DNA from: Dietzia sp. B32
Lineage (GTDB): Bacteria; Actinomycetota; Actinomycetes; Mycobacteriales; Mycobacteriaceae
Reading direction: 5' to 3'
Assembly (NCBI RefSeq): GCF_024732245.1
Contig: NZ_CP093845.1
Location: 1,984,001 to 2,048,000 of the forward strand
DNA: 64,000 nt
Part shown: positions 25,830-34,686 of the stretch, piece after piece
Layout of the letters: each line of letters opens with the position of its first letter
Numbering within the stretch: position 1 is the stretch's first letter
The notes under the pieces: generated by a model
What the model was told of the DNA's origin: nothing
What the model saw: the letters and a program-made list of their open reading frames with translations, nothing else
Database searches by the model: none
Program-made: the position numbers and the translations under genes

Positions 25830-26010
25830 GCGTCGTAGAACAACAGAGAGTACTCAAGGCCACTGGACAACGCGCCTGCAACAAAGGCGAAAGCCTCTGG
25901 TTGAGAAGAAAGCGACCATCGTCCGCTCCTCAGCCAGAGGCCTCCGTCGGCGACCCCGCCTCCGGTTTGCCGCTCAGTTCACGCAAATCCCACGCCTCTT
26001 AAAGCGTGGG
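25830..26010 (+). mobile_element. Possible IS200/IS605-type right-end remnant with tnpB tail
   Basis: A reading frame ending at 26002 encodes ...RVLKATGQRACNKGESLW...SSRKSHAS, which resembles the low-complexity C-terminal tail of TnpB proteins after the zinc finger (A-G-x-A-x-x-C-G-E pattern). It is followed immediately by a hairpin CCCACGC-CTCTTAAA-GCGTGGG (25989-26010), the kind of subterminal hairpin seen at right ends of IS605/IS1341 elements. No transposase body is present. This is a tentative call based on pattern only. Confidence 0.33.
25893..25941. terminator. Hairpin between convergent operons
   Basis: GCCTCTGGTTGAG (25893-25905) pairs with CTCAGCCAGAGGC (25929-25941) except for one T/C position. 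It lies between the rightward gene ending at 25800 and the leftward gene ending at 26070 and may stop transcription from both. It may also be part of an insertion-sequence remnant (next entry). Confidence 0.4.
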
Positions 26011-26069
26011 CCAGCTGATCGACCGGGTCCACCCAGTCGGCTACCGGGGAAACCGCTCAACTTTCCCGC

Positions 26070-27515
26070 CTACACGACATGGTTGATGTACTTGTGGTGG
26101 AGGTAGCCGTGCAGACCTTCGGTACCGCCCTCATAGCCGTGACCACTGTCTTTCATACCTCCGAACGGGGCTTCGATCGACGACACCGAGAACGAATTGA
26201 TGCCGATGCCACCGGCTTGCAGAGCATCACTCATCGTGAGGGCAGTGTTCGCGGATGCGGTGAAGACATAGGCTGCGAGGCCGACGTCTAGCCGGTGACT
26301 TTCCTCCAGCGCCTCATCGATCGTCTCAAAGCGGTTGACGATCGCCAGGGGCCCAAAGGGCTCGCTTTGCATCGACTCGGCTTCGACTGGGACGTCAGCC
26401 AACAGCGTCGGCTGGAAGAAGCTCCCGGCCTCCCCGATCCGATTCCCACCAGTGACCAGCTTCGCCCCGCGGCCGACCGCATCGTCGACCATCTGCTCCA
26501 TCGCCTGTACCCGTCGATGGTTCACCAACGGTCCCATCTGCGTTCCCTCGTGGGACCCGTCGCCCACCGAGACAGCCTCCAGCGCCCTACCGAAATCGGC
26601 CACAAAGGCATCGAAGATGCGGTCGTGAACTATGAATCGAGTCGGCGACGTGCAGACCTGGCCGGCGTTACGGGTCTTGCCAGCGAGGCAAGTCGCGACC
26701 GCCTTCTCAAGGTCCACATCATCAAAAACGACCACGGGTGCGTGTCCACCGAGTTCCATAGTGCTGGGCTTGGCGTAGTCTGCGGCAAGCTGCGAAAGAC
26801 GCCTTCCAACCTCCGTCGACCCAGTAAAGCTGATCTTTCGGATTACCGGCGATCCGATCAACTTCTCCGAGATCTCCGAAGATGCACCGAGGACGACGTT
26901 GAACGCCCCCGCTTCGAGTCCGGCATCAGACAGGACGTGAGCCAGCGCCTGGACTGCGCCGGGCGTCTCTCCCGCCGGCTTCACAATGACAGTGCATCCA
27001 GCTGCAAGCGCGGCCGCGACCTTTCGAGTGGGAAGCAACAATGGGAAATTCCACGGTGCGATCGCGAGGACTGGCCCGACCGGCTGCGTGATAACCATTT
27101 GGCGAGAGTGGGCGATCCGGGCCGGCAGGACCTGTCCCCCGGCGCGCAGAGACTCCCCAGCGAACCATTCAAAGGTCTCTGCTGCCAATGCCACCTCAAG
27201 AGATGCCTCGGTGAGGGTCTTTCCCTGCTCCAGGGTGATGATGGTGGCGATGTCGTCGGCTCTTTGCCGGAGCAGTTCAGCTGCGCGGCGGAGAACCTCG
27301 ACGCGCTGCACAGCGGGTTTGCGTCCCCAGACTCGAAAAGCATCGGCCGAGGAACTAAGTGCGTCGTCCAGGTCTTGAGAACTGGCGCGTGGAATCGACG
27401 CGAGTCTTTGGTCGTTTGCCGGGTTGACACGCTCCCCGATCTCTCCATCGCCAGCCTTGCGCCATTCACCGCCGATGAAGAGCTTGTTCGCGGTGTCTTC
27501 CAGTCCGAGCATCAT
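26070..27515 (-). CDS. NAD(P)-dependent aldehyde dehydrogenase
   Basis: A 481-residue aldehyde dehydrogenase close in size to succinate-semialdehyde dehydrogenases. Active-site residues are Asn156 (PWNFP), Lys179 (VKPAGETP), Glu254 (ELGGHAP) and Cys288 (NAGQVCTSP), so it should be functional. It oxidises an aldehyde to the acid. It is the last gene of the leftward operon that starts at 33992, 27 bp after an SDR gene. In that operon it could oxidise an aldehyde made from the alcohol released by the esterase. ATG 27515 and ATG 27512 are both possible starts. Confidence 0.92.
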   Translation of the reverse strand: MMLGLEDTANKLFIGGEWRKAGDGEIGERVNPANDQRLASIPRASSQDLDDALSSSADAFRVWGRKPAVQRVEVLRRAAELLRQRADDIATIITLEQGKTLTEASLEVALAAETFEWFAGESLRAGGQVLPARIAHSRQMVITQPVGPVLAIAPWNFPLLLPTRKVAAALAAGCTVIVKPAGETPGAVQALAHVLSDAGLEAGAFNVVLGASSEISEKLIGSPVIRKISFTGSTEVGRRLSQLAADYAKPSTMELGGHAPVVVFDDVDLEKAVATCLAGKTRNAGQVCTSPTRFIVHDRIFDAFVADFGRALEAVSVGDGSHEGTQMGPLVNHRRVQAMEQMVDDAVGRGAKLVTGGNRIGEAGSFFQPTLLADVPVEAESMQSEPFGPLAIVNRFETIDEALEESHRLDVGLAAYVFTASANTALTMSDALQAGGIGINSFSVSSIEAPFGGMKDSGHGYEGGTEGLHGYLHHKYINHVV

Positions 27516-27542
27516 CGTTCCTGTCTTAGATTGAAGCAGCTG

Positions 27543-28367
27543 TTACTTGATGAGGAAGCCGGCGTCGACCGGTAGGGCTACCCCAGTCACGTAGCGAGCG
27601 TCGTCGGTCGCGAGCCAGGCGACGGCGCTACTCACATCCGACGCCTCGATGACCGGGATCGGCATCTGGTTGGCCATCACACCGGCCGCATCGGGATCCT
27701 GCTCAAGCCACTCACGGATTACGTCATTGTCCGCCATCGGGGTGTTGACGCCGGTCGGCGCAATTGCGTTCACACGGATGTTCTTAGGCGCAAGCCAGAA
27801 CGACCAGGTCTTCATTAGCCCCACGACGCCGTGTTTGGAAGCGGTGTATCCATCTTGAGCGCCGCTGCCGTTTCCCCCGCGGCCCGTCAGCCCCTGAGTC
27901 GATGCAGTGAGGATGATGGAACCGCCCTCGCCTTGCTCGATGATCTGGTCGACGCCGGCGTGGACGGTGTTGTACACACCGGTCAGGTTGACTGCGACAG
28001 TGTCCAGGAAGGTCTGGTACTGATCGCTCTCGCGAACCGACTGCGGCGCGATGCCCGCATTAGCAACGATCACATCGAGACGACCCAGCTCCGCGATGCC
28101 GTCAGCCACGGCTCGATTGACTGCATCAGCATCACGTACATCCGTCTTACTGGACACAATCTTCCGGCCGGTTGCCTCAACCGCGGCCACTGTCTCAGCG
28201 AGATCATCCGGAGTCGCCAGCGGATAGTGCACTGTTCCGATCGGAGCACACAAATCCAAAGCGATGATGTCCGCGCCCTCCTCGGCGAGCCGGACGGCAT
28301 GGCTGCGTCCCTGACCCCTGGCAGCCCCTGTAATGAGAGCCACTTTTCCTGCAAGCTTTCCTGTCAT
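27543..28367 (-). CDS. Mycofactocin-coupled-type SDR family oxidoreductase
   Basis: A 274-residue short-chain dehydrogenase. The N-terminus GKVALITGAARGQGRSHAVRLAEEGADIIALDLCAPI, with a short insertion (YPLATPDDLAETV), is diagnostic for the mycofactocin-coupled SDR family (TIGR03971). These bind NAD(H) tightly and pass electrons to mycofactocin. The active site has Ser (TASTQG) and YTASK. The expected reaction is alcohol to ketone. GAGGAGA precedes ATG 28367. No mycofactocin biosynthesis genes are in this window, so the cofactor must come from elsewhere in the genome. Confidence 0.9.
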   Translation of the reverse strand: MTGKLAGKVALITGAARGQGRSHAVRLAEEGADIIALDLCAPIGTVHYPLATPDDLAETVAAVEATGRKIVSSKTDVRDADAVNRAVADGIAELGRLDVIVANAGIAPQSVRESDQYQTFLDTVAVNLTGVYNTVHAGVDQIIEQGEGGSIILTASTQGLTGRGGNGSGAQDGYTASKHGVVGLMKTWSFWLAPKNIRVNAIAPTGVNTPMADNDVIREWLEQDPDAAGVMANQMPIPVIEASDVSSAVAWLATDDARYVTGVALPVDAGFLIK

Positions 28368-28405
28368 CTGTCTTCTCCTCTGGGGTGTGAATACGGACTA
28401 CCGAG

Positions 28406-28732
28406 TCAGTTTTCCCAGCCGGCAAGTGCCTGCATGGTTACGCCGAAACGGGAGATCAGTCGTTGTGCGTCTTCGTGCATTGCTTGCCACTCGGGGGAGC
28501 GCATACTGGTGGCCAGCGCATCGGGGGAATCGAAGTGCATCTCAGCAAGTCGGTGAAACGCCGGTACCGCTCCGTTGAGCCCGCCGTCTGCGCGGACCAC
28601 CGTGATCTTTCGAAGTCCCGGTACGGCCGCTGCGAGAGGAACATGCGTTGAGGTGTAGTGCTCCTCAAACGCGTCGACGTCAGATGCCTCGGGCTGGGAC
28701 CACAGGCCCACTACCTTGTACGAATCACTCAT
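28406..28732 (-). CDS. EthD-domain protein
   Basis: A 108-residue protein of the EthD dimeric alpha/beta-barrel family: VVGLWSQPEASDVDAFEEHYTSTHVPLAAAVPGLRKITVVR, then FHRLAEMHFDSPDALATSM. EthD proteins accompany monooxygenase and P450 systems that attack ethers, alkanes and cyclic compounds; their exact role is unsettled. It sits between two SDR genes in the Baeyer-Villiger operon with gaps of about 40 bp. AGAAGGAG precedes ATG 28732. Confidence 0.85.
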   Translation of the reverse strand: MSDSYKVVGLWSQPEASDVDAFEEHYTSTHVPLAAAVPGLRKITVVRADGGLNGAVPAFHRLAEMHFDSPDALATSMRSPEWQAMHEDAQRLISRFGVTMQALAGWEN

Positions 28733-28772
28733 TACAGAACTCCTTCTGACGGTAAACAGCGCGGGAGGGGCC

Positions 28773-29603
28773 TCATGCCTTTACGACGATTCCAGCGTCG
28801 ACCGGCAGCGTTGCACCCGTGATGTACCGCGCCTCGTCGGAGGATAGGAAGAGGACGGCGTTGGACACATCCGCCGGATCGACCCATGGGACTGGCAGCG
28901 CATTCATCTCGGTCGACACACCGACGATGTCCTCACGGGTCGGGGTCTCGAGATCGGGGCGGAACATTCGGTAGATCTCGTCATGCATGATCATGGGGGT
29001 GTCGACCTGGGTCGGATGAACACTGTTGACCCGGATGCTGTGCTGCGCAAGTTCGTTGGCAAACGCCCGCATGAGACCGACCGTCCCGTGCTTGGCAGCT
29101 GCGTAGTGGGCCAGGTTCTGGGGTGCGATCAGCCCGGCGGCGGAACTGATGATCGTGATCGATCCCGCGCCGCGGCTGACCAGATGCGGGACGGCAATCT
29201 TAATCGTCTGCCATACCCCGGTGAGATCGATGTCGATCATTTCGCGAAAGGCGTCCTCAGTGATCAGGTGCCCCGGCGCATAACTGGCAATCCCGGCATT
29301 GGCGACGACGATATCGAGGCCACCGAACTCCGCGACGCCCCGGTCAAGAACCTCCGACATCGCCTGCGGGTCGCGGACGTCCGCGACCTCTGCCACCATC
29401 CGGCGGCCGAGCGCCTCGACTTGACGCTTGGTTTCCGAAAGGTCGTCTCGGCTTGCCAAGTCATATGTGACGCTATCCACCGGCGCGCAGATGTCGATCC
29501 CGATGATGTCCGCGCCCTCCTCGGCCAGCCGGAGAGCGTGACTACGCCCCTGACCTCGGGCGACACCAGTGATAAACGCTACTTTTCCTGCAACTCGACC
29601 CAT
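28773..29603 (-). CDS. Mycofactocin-coupled-type SDR family oxidoreductase
   Basis: A 276-residue SDR of the same mycofactocin-coupled type as the gene at 27543 (VAFITGVARGQGRSHALRLAEEGADIIGIDICAPV, then YDLASRDDLSET). Catalytic Ser is in IISSAAG and the Tyr/Lys pair in YAAAKHG. The two paralogues differ in the substrate loops after the active site (here HDEIYRMFRPDLE...), so they may oxidise different alcohols or stereoisomers. It is co-transcribed with the first Baeyer-Villiger enzyme, 68 bp upstream, whose ketone substrate it could produce. AAAGGA precedes ATG 29603. Confidence 0.9.
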   Translation of the reverse strand: MGRVAGKVAFITGVARGQGRSHALRLAEEGADIIGIDICAPVDSVTYDLASRDDLSETKRQVEALGRRMVAEVADVRDPQAMSEVLDRGVAEFGGLDIVVANAGIASYAPGHLITEDAFREMIDIDLTGVWQTIKIAVPHLVSRGAGSITIISSAAGLIAPQNLAHYAAAKHGTVGLMRAFANELAQHSIRVNSVHPTQVDTPMIMHDEIYRMFRPDLETPTREDIVGVSTEMNALPVPWVDPADVSNAVLFLSSDEARYITGATLPVDAGIVVKA

Positions 29604-29671
29604 CTGATTTCCTTTTCTGCGGACGGTGAGAACTAGGACGAACTTGACGTCGACAAGGTCGGCCGGATGGT

Positions 29672-31312
29672 CTAAACCGTGGATGTCGCTTCTGCTCTGG
29701 CAGGGGTGAGGACGAATCCTTCATAGCCCTTATTTGCGATCTCGTCGCACTTGTCTCGGAAGACGTCAAGACCGCCGGCATAGGGCAGGAAGCGTCGAGG
29801 CTTTCCAGGAACGTTCTCGCCCGTGTACCACGACTTCGCCTTGACGTAAAGGGTCGTGGCACCGACCTCGTCGACGTGTGCAGCCCACCCGTCGTCGAGT
29901 TCTTCCGTGGTCTCAATCGTTGAGATGGAATGCGCGCGGAGGTAATCCAGGCACTCCGTGATCCACTCGATGTGCTGCTCGGCGAAAGTGACCACGTTGC
30001 CGAGAACGGCGGGGCTACCTGGGCCGTTGACCAGGAAGAGGTTTGGGAACCCGGCGACCTGTACGCCCAGGGTCGCCTTCGGTCCTCCCCTCCAGTACTC
30101 ACGCAGCTGGCGCCCATCCCGACCGATGAGATCGATCTCGGTGAGCGCGCCACTGATCGCGTCGAAACCGATCGCAAAAACCAGCACGTCCACCTTGTGC
30201 TCGATACCCCCGCAAACGACTCCGTCTGCGGTGATCCTTTCGATTGGGTTCCCGCGCAGGTCGACCAACTCGACGTTGTCTCTGTTGTAGGTCTGGTAAT
30301 AGTCGGTGTCCACACAGAGACGCTTGGCGCCGAACGGATAGTCCGTCGGTGCGAGAGCTTTAGCGGTTGCCGGGTCCTTCACGGTCTCGGCGATTTTCCG
30401 ACGGACGAAGTCACCAACGGTCTTGTTGACTCCCGCATCGGTCATCACGTCCGAGAACGCACGCAAGAGAACGGGGGCCCCGCCGAACTCCCACCCGGCC
30501 TCGAGAACGGACACGCGCTGCTCTTCACTAAGTGGGGCGCCCGGTTCGGGGGCGGAAACTGGCGGGACTCCGGATGGCGCTCGGCGGGCGCGGGCGCGCC
30601 GGTCAGAGTAGGTGGCCTTGACTTCGTTGAGCTCGTCTTGACTGAGCGGCCGGTTGCGAGCAGGAACGGAGTAGTTCGGGGTCCTCTGAAAGACCGTGAC
30701 ATGCTCGGCATTCTTGGCGAGCTGCGGGATAGCCTGAATCCCCGTCGATCCGGTGCCGATAACCCCCACGCGCTTTCCGCGCACATCTACTCCCTCGGCG
30801 GGCCAACGCGCGGTGTGGAACCACTCTCCGCGGAAGTCGTCGAGCCCCTCGAAGTCGGGCTTCTTGGGGGCTGACAAGCCACCCGAGGCCATCACGCAGA
30901 ACGTGGACCTGACGGTTTCACCCGTGGAAGTGGTGATGAGCCAACCGTCGTCGAAGAACTCCGCGGAAGTGACGCGACTATTGAAGGTCACGTGACGTCG
31001 AAGATCGAATCGATCGGCGACATGGTTGAGGTATGCCAAGATCTCCGGCTGAGCGGCGTAGCGCTCTGACCAGTTCCACTCCTGCTGCAGCTCCTCGGAG
31101 AAGGAGAACGAGTAGTCGATACTCTCCACGTCGCAGCGCGCCCCCGGGTATGTATTCCAGTACCACGTACCTCCGACGCTGGTTCCAGCCTCAAAAACCC
31201 GTACGCTGAAACCCAACTGCTTTGCGCGATAAGTCAGGTAGAGGCCGGAGAATCCGGCGCCCACGATGACGAGATCTACGTCCACGTTGTCGGAACCAAA
31301 TTGACTGTTCAT
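29672..31312 (-). CDS. Baeyer-Villiger-type flavin monooxygenase
   Basis: A 546-residue class B flavoprotein monooxygenase. It has the FAD loop GAGFSG (18-23), the complete type I Baeyer-Villiger fingerprint F-x-G-x-x-x-H-x-x-x-W-P at 160-171 (FRGEWFHTARWP, His166) and the NADPH loop GTGSTG (186-191). It inserts oxygen next to a carbonyl to make an ester or lactone. I chose ATG 31312 because GGAAGGAAA lies directly upstream; the frame opens at 31369. It is 53 bp after an esterase gene, which could hydrolyse its product. Confidence 0.93.
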   Translation of the reverse strand: MNSQFGSDNVDVDLVIVGAGFSGLYLTYRAKQLGFSVRVFEAGTSVGGTWYWNTYPGARCDVESIDYSFSFSEELQQEWNWSERYAAQPEILAYLNHVADRFDLRRHVTFNSRVTSAEFFDDGWLITTSTGETVRSTFCVMASGGLSAPKKPDFEGLDDFRGEWFHTARWPAEGVDVRGKRVGVIGTGSTGIQAIPQLAKNAEHVTVFQRTPNYSVPARNRPLSQDELNEVKATYSDRRARARRAPSGVPPVSAPEPGAPLSEEQRVSVLEAGWEFGGAPVLLRAFSDVMTDAGVNKTVGDFVRRKIAETVKDPATAKALAPTDYPFGAKRLCVDTDYYQTYNRDNVELVDLRGNPIERITADGVVCGGIEHKVDVLVFAIGFDAISGALTEIDLIGRDGRQLREYWRGGPKATLGVQVAGFPNLFLVNGPGSPAVLGNVVTFAEQHIEWITECLDYLRAHSISTIETTEELDDGWAAHVDEVGATTLYVKAKSWYTGENVPGKPRRFLPYAGGLDVFRDKCDEIANKGYEGFVLTPARAEATSTV

Positions 31313-31365
31313 TGCTTTCCTTCCGGTGTGCACGGATATTGCACCGTGATCCTCTGAGCCCGAAC

Positions 31366-32304
31366 TCATCGGCGTTTGGTCTGGGCCAGCACATCGGCCA
31401 GTGCTCGGATCGCCATATCGGATGTGTCCAGTGCGGCGTACATGGGGAAGAATCCGTGAGCCATGTCGTCGTAGCGATGGACGACTGTCTCAACGCCCGA
31501 CTCTTCGAGACGCTGTGCGTAGGCAAGTGCCTCGTCCCGCATAGTGTCGTATTCGGCAACGACCAACAGTGTTGGCGCAACATTCGCCAGGTCATCCGTC
31601 ATTGCCGGCGATAGGCGGTGGTCGTCGCGCCTCGAAACATCGGGCGCGTAGTTGTCCCAGAACCACGCCATGTCGTCCGCACTGATCAGGTACTTCGAGC
31701 CGTGCTCGCGGTAGGACGGGGTAGACATCGAATGGTCCAGAACGGGGTAGACAAGTGCCTGCATATCGATACGCGGCCCCTTACCTGTCCTCGCGATCTC
31801 ATGCGTGACCGCGGCGACGAGATTGCCGCCGGAGCTATCTCCCATAAGCACCAAGGGGAGCTCGCTGGGGACGATTCCCGATATCCAATCGACGGCATCG
31901 CGGGCGTCATGGAATGCTGCCGGAAACTTGTGTTCGGGCGCGAGCCGATAGTCGACGCTGAAGACGTCCAGGCCACTCAATGCCGAGAGGTAGCGACAGA
32001 ACCCGTCGGATTCCTCGACGCTTCCGAGGACCCAACCTCCGCCGTGAAAGTAGATGATGGCCCCCTTTGTGTTCGTACTCGGCCGATACCGACGGACGGG
32101 GATATCGCCATCTCGGCCCACCACATGAACGTCCTCCACAGTCGAAACATCCTGTGGTGGCGGAGTTGCCTTCAGCAGTGCCGACCGCCTGGTTCGGAGA
32201 TCCGTGGCACCGATCTCGCGCATGGGTTCACCAAGATGTGCCTGGAAGGCCGCGACAACTGCCGCCATCTGGGGGTCAAGAGGAGTTCTAGTCCTTGGAT
32301 TCAT
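31366..32304 (-). CDS. Alpha/beta hydrolase (hormone-sensitive-lipase family)
   Basis: A 312-residue esterase. It has the HSL-family oxyanion motif HGGGW (about 92-96), the nucleophile elbow GDSSGG, and a C-terminal DDMAHGF that supplies the catalytic His. Esterases of this family are often encoded next to Baeyer-Villiger monooxygenases and hydrolyse the ester or lactone formed. Here it lies between two such monooxygenase genes with gaps of 53-56 bp. GAGGT precedes ATG 32304. No signal peptide, so cytoplasmic. Confidence 0.92.
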   Translation of the reverse strand: MNPRTRTPLDPQMAAVVAAFQAHLGEPMREIGATDLRTRRSALLKATPPPQDVSTVEDVHVVGRDGDIPVRRYRPSTNTKGAIIYFHGGGWVLGSVEESDGFCRYLSALSGLDVFSVDYRLAPEHKFPAAFHDARDAVDWISGIVPSELPLVLMGDSSGGNLVAAVTHEIARTGKGPRIDMQALVYPVLDHSMSTPSYREHGSKYLISADDMAWFWDNYAPDVSRRDDHRLSPAMTDDLANVAPTLLVVAEYDTMRDEALAYAQRLEESGVETVVHRYDDMAHGFFPMYAALDTSDMAIRALADVLAQTKRR

Positions 32305-32360
32305 TGGGACCTCAAAGTGGAAACGACTGGCAACAGAGCTTCGGATGACGACATCAGGAA

Positions 32361-33992
32361 TCAGTTCATAACAAGACCCGGGTACCCGTTGGCGGACTCC
32401 TCAAGTAGGGCATCTCGGTAGCCCTTCACACCCCCGAGGTAGAAGAAGGGTGCATGTGCCTTGCCCGGAATGTTGTCGCCCAGGAAGTAGTTGTTCCGCC
32501 CTTTCGCCACCACTGTTGCGTTCAGGATCTCGAGCAGGCTGTTCCCCCACGCGGCGGAGGCATCGGGGCACGCTTCGCTGACGGTCAGATTGCGTCCGCG
32601 CATGGTGGCGATCGTCTCGGCGATCCACTCGGACGCGTCTTCGATGACGACCGGCGCGTTCGCGAACGGCGAATGGGGACCAAAGATCATGAAGAAGTTG
32701 GGGAAATCGGGCACTGCCACACCGAGGTAGGTGGAAGGTCCGTCCTCCCACTTCTCAGCGATCGACAGGCCATTGCGTCCTCGGATATCCATGCGAGTGA
32801 TCGACCCTGTCGCAGCGTCAAACCCGGTGGCAAAGATAATGACGTCCGCTTCGTACACGTCATCGCCTACCTTGACCCCGGTCTCGGTAATTTCGGAGAT
32901 GGGAGTCTGACTCACATCGACCAGCGAGACGTTTTCGCGATTGTAGGTCTCATAGTAGAAGTGCCCGAGTGGAGGGCGCTTACCACAGAACGGATAGTCC
33001 TTCGGGCAGAGGAGCTCGGCCGTCTCGGGGTCCTTGACAATCGTGCGGATCTTGTTCCTTATGAACTCCGAAATCACGTCGTTGGTGCGCTCGTCAGTGA
33101 AGACGTCATCGAAGGTCTCGAAGACGAAGTGGAATCCGCCGATCTCCCAGCCTCGGTCAAGGATCAGCTGCATCTCCTCCGGCGTGACGTCCTCGAACGT
33201 GCGGCCGGCGAGAGCTAGATCGAACCCGAAAACCTGATCTCTTGCCTGCTCCCAGATGCTCGGATAGCGACTACGGATACTTTCCTGTTCAGCAGGATGG
33301 AGAGGAGCATTACGAGCCGGGACGACATAGTTTGGCGTGCGCTGGAACACCGTGACTTCTGACGCGATGTGCGCGATCGTGGGGATAAGCTGAACCCCAG
33401 TGGCACCGGTCCCGATGACTGCGACGCGCTTACCTGTCAGATCAGGGTCTTCCTCCGGCCACCGGGCAGTCATATACCACTCCCCACGGAAGTCGTCCAC
33501 GCCCTTGAAGTCAGGCTTGTATGCAGCCGAAAGTGGCCCCGTCGCGCTCACCACGTAGCGTGCGGTGACCGTCTCGCCGGTGTTCGTTGTGACAACCCAG
33601 ACGTTCCGCGTCTCATCGAAAACAGCCGACTCGACTCGGGTGTTCAACGTGATCTGGTCGCGGAAACCGAACTTGTCTGCGACATGCTTGAGGTAAGCGT
33701 GAATTTCCCGCTGGGGGGTGTAGCGCTCGTTCCAGGTCCATTCATTCTGCAGGTCCTCTGAAAACGAGTACGCGTAGATCCACGACTGACTGTCGGTCCT
33801 TGCACCGGGATACCTGTTCCAGTGCCACACACCGCCGATCTCGGGCGCCTCGTCGAAGCACCTTGCAGAGATTCCGCGCTGCCGCAGATCGTAAAGCTGC
33901 CGCAGGCCGGCGAACCCGGCGCCGATTACAACTGCCTCCACGTCGACGGTCGAGCTCTCGCTAGCCATACGCGCGCCTTCGACAACGGCCAT
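32361..33992 (-). CDS. Baeyer-Villiger-like flavin monooxygenase with altered fingerprint
   Basis: A 543-residue class B flavin monooxygenase, paralogous to the gene at 29672. FAD loop GAGFAG (24-29) and NADPH loop GTGATG are intact. The Baeyer-Villiger fingerprint reads FRGEWYMTARWP (168-179): the conserved His is Met174. The codon is clearly ATG, so this is not an ambiguity. The His links NADPH movement to oxygenation in known enzymes, so rate or reaction type may differ. I chose ATG 33992 after GGAAAGGA; the frame opens at 34145 in promoter DNA. It is the first gene of the seven-gene leftward operon. Confidence 0.9.
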   Translation of the reverse strand: MAVVEGARMASESSTVDVEAVVIGAGFAGLRQLYDLRQRGISARCFDEAPEIGGVWHWNRYPGARTDSQSWIYAYSFSEDLQNEWTWNERYTPQREIHAYLKHVADKFGFRDQITLNTRVESAVFDETRNVWVVTTNTGETVTARYVVSATGPLSAAYKPDFKGVDDFRGEWYMTARWPEEDPDLTGKRVAVIGTGATGVQLIPTIAHIASEVTVFQRTPNYVVPARNAPLHPAEQESIRSRYPSIWEQARDQVFGFDLALAGRTFEDVTPEEMQLILDRGWEIGGFHFVFETFDDVFTDERTNDVISEFIRNKIRTIVKDPETAELLCPKDYPFCGKRPPLGHFYYETYNRENVSLVDVSQTPISEITETGVKVGDDVYEADVIIFATGFDAATGSITRMDIRGRNGLSIAEKWEDGPSTYLGVAVPDFPNFFMIFGPHSPFANAPVVIEDASEWIAETIATMRGRNLTVSEACPDASAAWGNSLLEILNATVVAKGRNNYFLGDNIPGKAHAPFFYLGGVKGYRDALLEESANGYPGLVMN

Positions 33993-34105
33993 GGTGTGTC
34001 CTTTCCACGCATCAAAAGAAGTCCCCAACCCCACCTCCGTTAGGCAGTGCCTCGGCGTGAAGCAGGCTGTGGCTGTCCAGGAAGGAAGCAAGAGGGGCTT
34101 AGCAG

Positions 34106-34147
34106 TGTTCGCATATACGACCTTTGATGCCGTGTTTGCGAACAAAC
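34106..34147. promoter_or_regulatory. Inverted repeat upstream of the Baeyer-Villiger operon
   Basis: TGTTCGCA (34106-34113) and TGCGAACA (34137-34144) form a perfect 8-bp inverted repeat with a 23-bp spacer. The right arm is inside a second palindrome, GTTTG-CGAA-CAAAC (34134-34147). The pair lies 114 bp upstream of the first gene of the operon and could be an operator. No regulator gene is adjacent. Confidence 0.45.
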
Positions 34148-34686
34148 GTAGATTACGACGTGTCGTGCGTCACGTCAACTGTCGCTCTGTAGCGAGCTCC
34201 CCTGCCCGCAAGCTTCAGAGAAGCCCCAGGGCCCTGCGGTCGACCGACTGGCCCGCGGGGCGCGCAATGCCGAAGTGCTGCCCATCAGACCGCCGACACA
34301 CCCCCTTTATTTCGCTAGCAAAGCCGGACTCGAGCCCAGCCCGTGCGATCCGTGAATACCCTGCGACGGATCCACACGGTCATCATCGATGTCGACGGCC
34401 ACGAGCTCACCGCCCGCACTCCGCTGGACGACGACGCCCGTGCCATGACAAGCGCCATCTCAGCGGGGCACTAAGGAGGTCCAACTCAGAACGGTGACCC
34501 CTGAGACCGTCTTGACGCCTTCAAGGGCGACTAGTACGAACACCTCGCCGTCGAAGCCCGACTGGACGAGTGCGAATCAGCCACCACGCAGGTGTACGCA
34601 CTGCGCGAGTGAGCGCCGGAGCGTCGAGCTCAGCCTGGCCTACCCCAGCTCGATCGCACCTGAGTGGTAGCGCGCGGCGGCGCCAC
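34148..34686. other. Decayed stretch between the catabolic operon and the recombinase
   Basis: About 540 bp without an intact gene. A short frame at 34352-34474 (start GTG) encodes about 40 residues (NTLRRIHTVIIDVDGHELTA...), followed by GGAGGT. Another frame up to about 34612 encodes DAFKGD, an in-frame TAG, then YEHLAVEARLDECESATTQV and a stop. Both look like pieces of small genes that have been interrupted. I do not recognise the proteins. The setting suggests mobile-element scar. Confidence 0.4.

Noticed and set aside
33993-34145. N-terminal extension of the second Baeyer-Villiger protein (MFANTASKVVYANTAK...)
   Set aside because: The repeated peptide is a by-product of the palindromic promoter DNA. 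A GGAAAGGA site directly before ATG 33992 marks the start.
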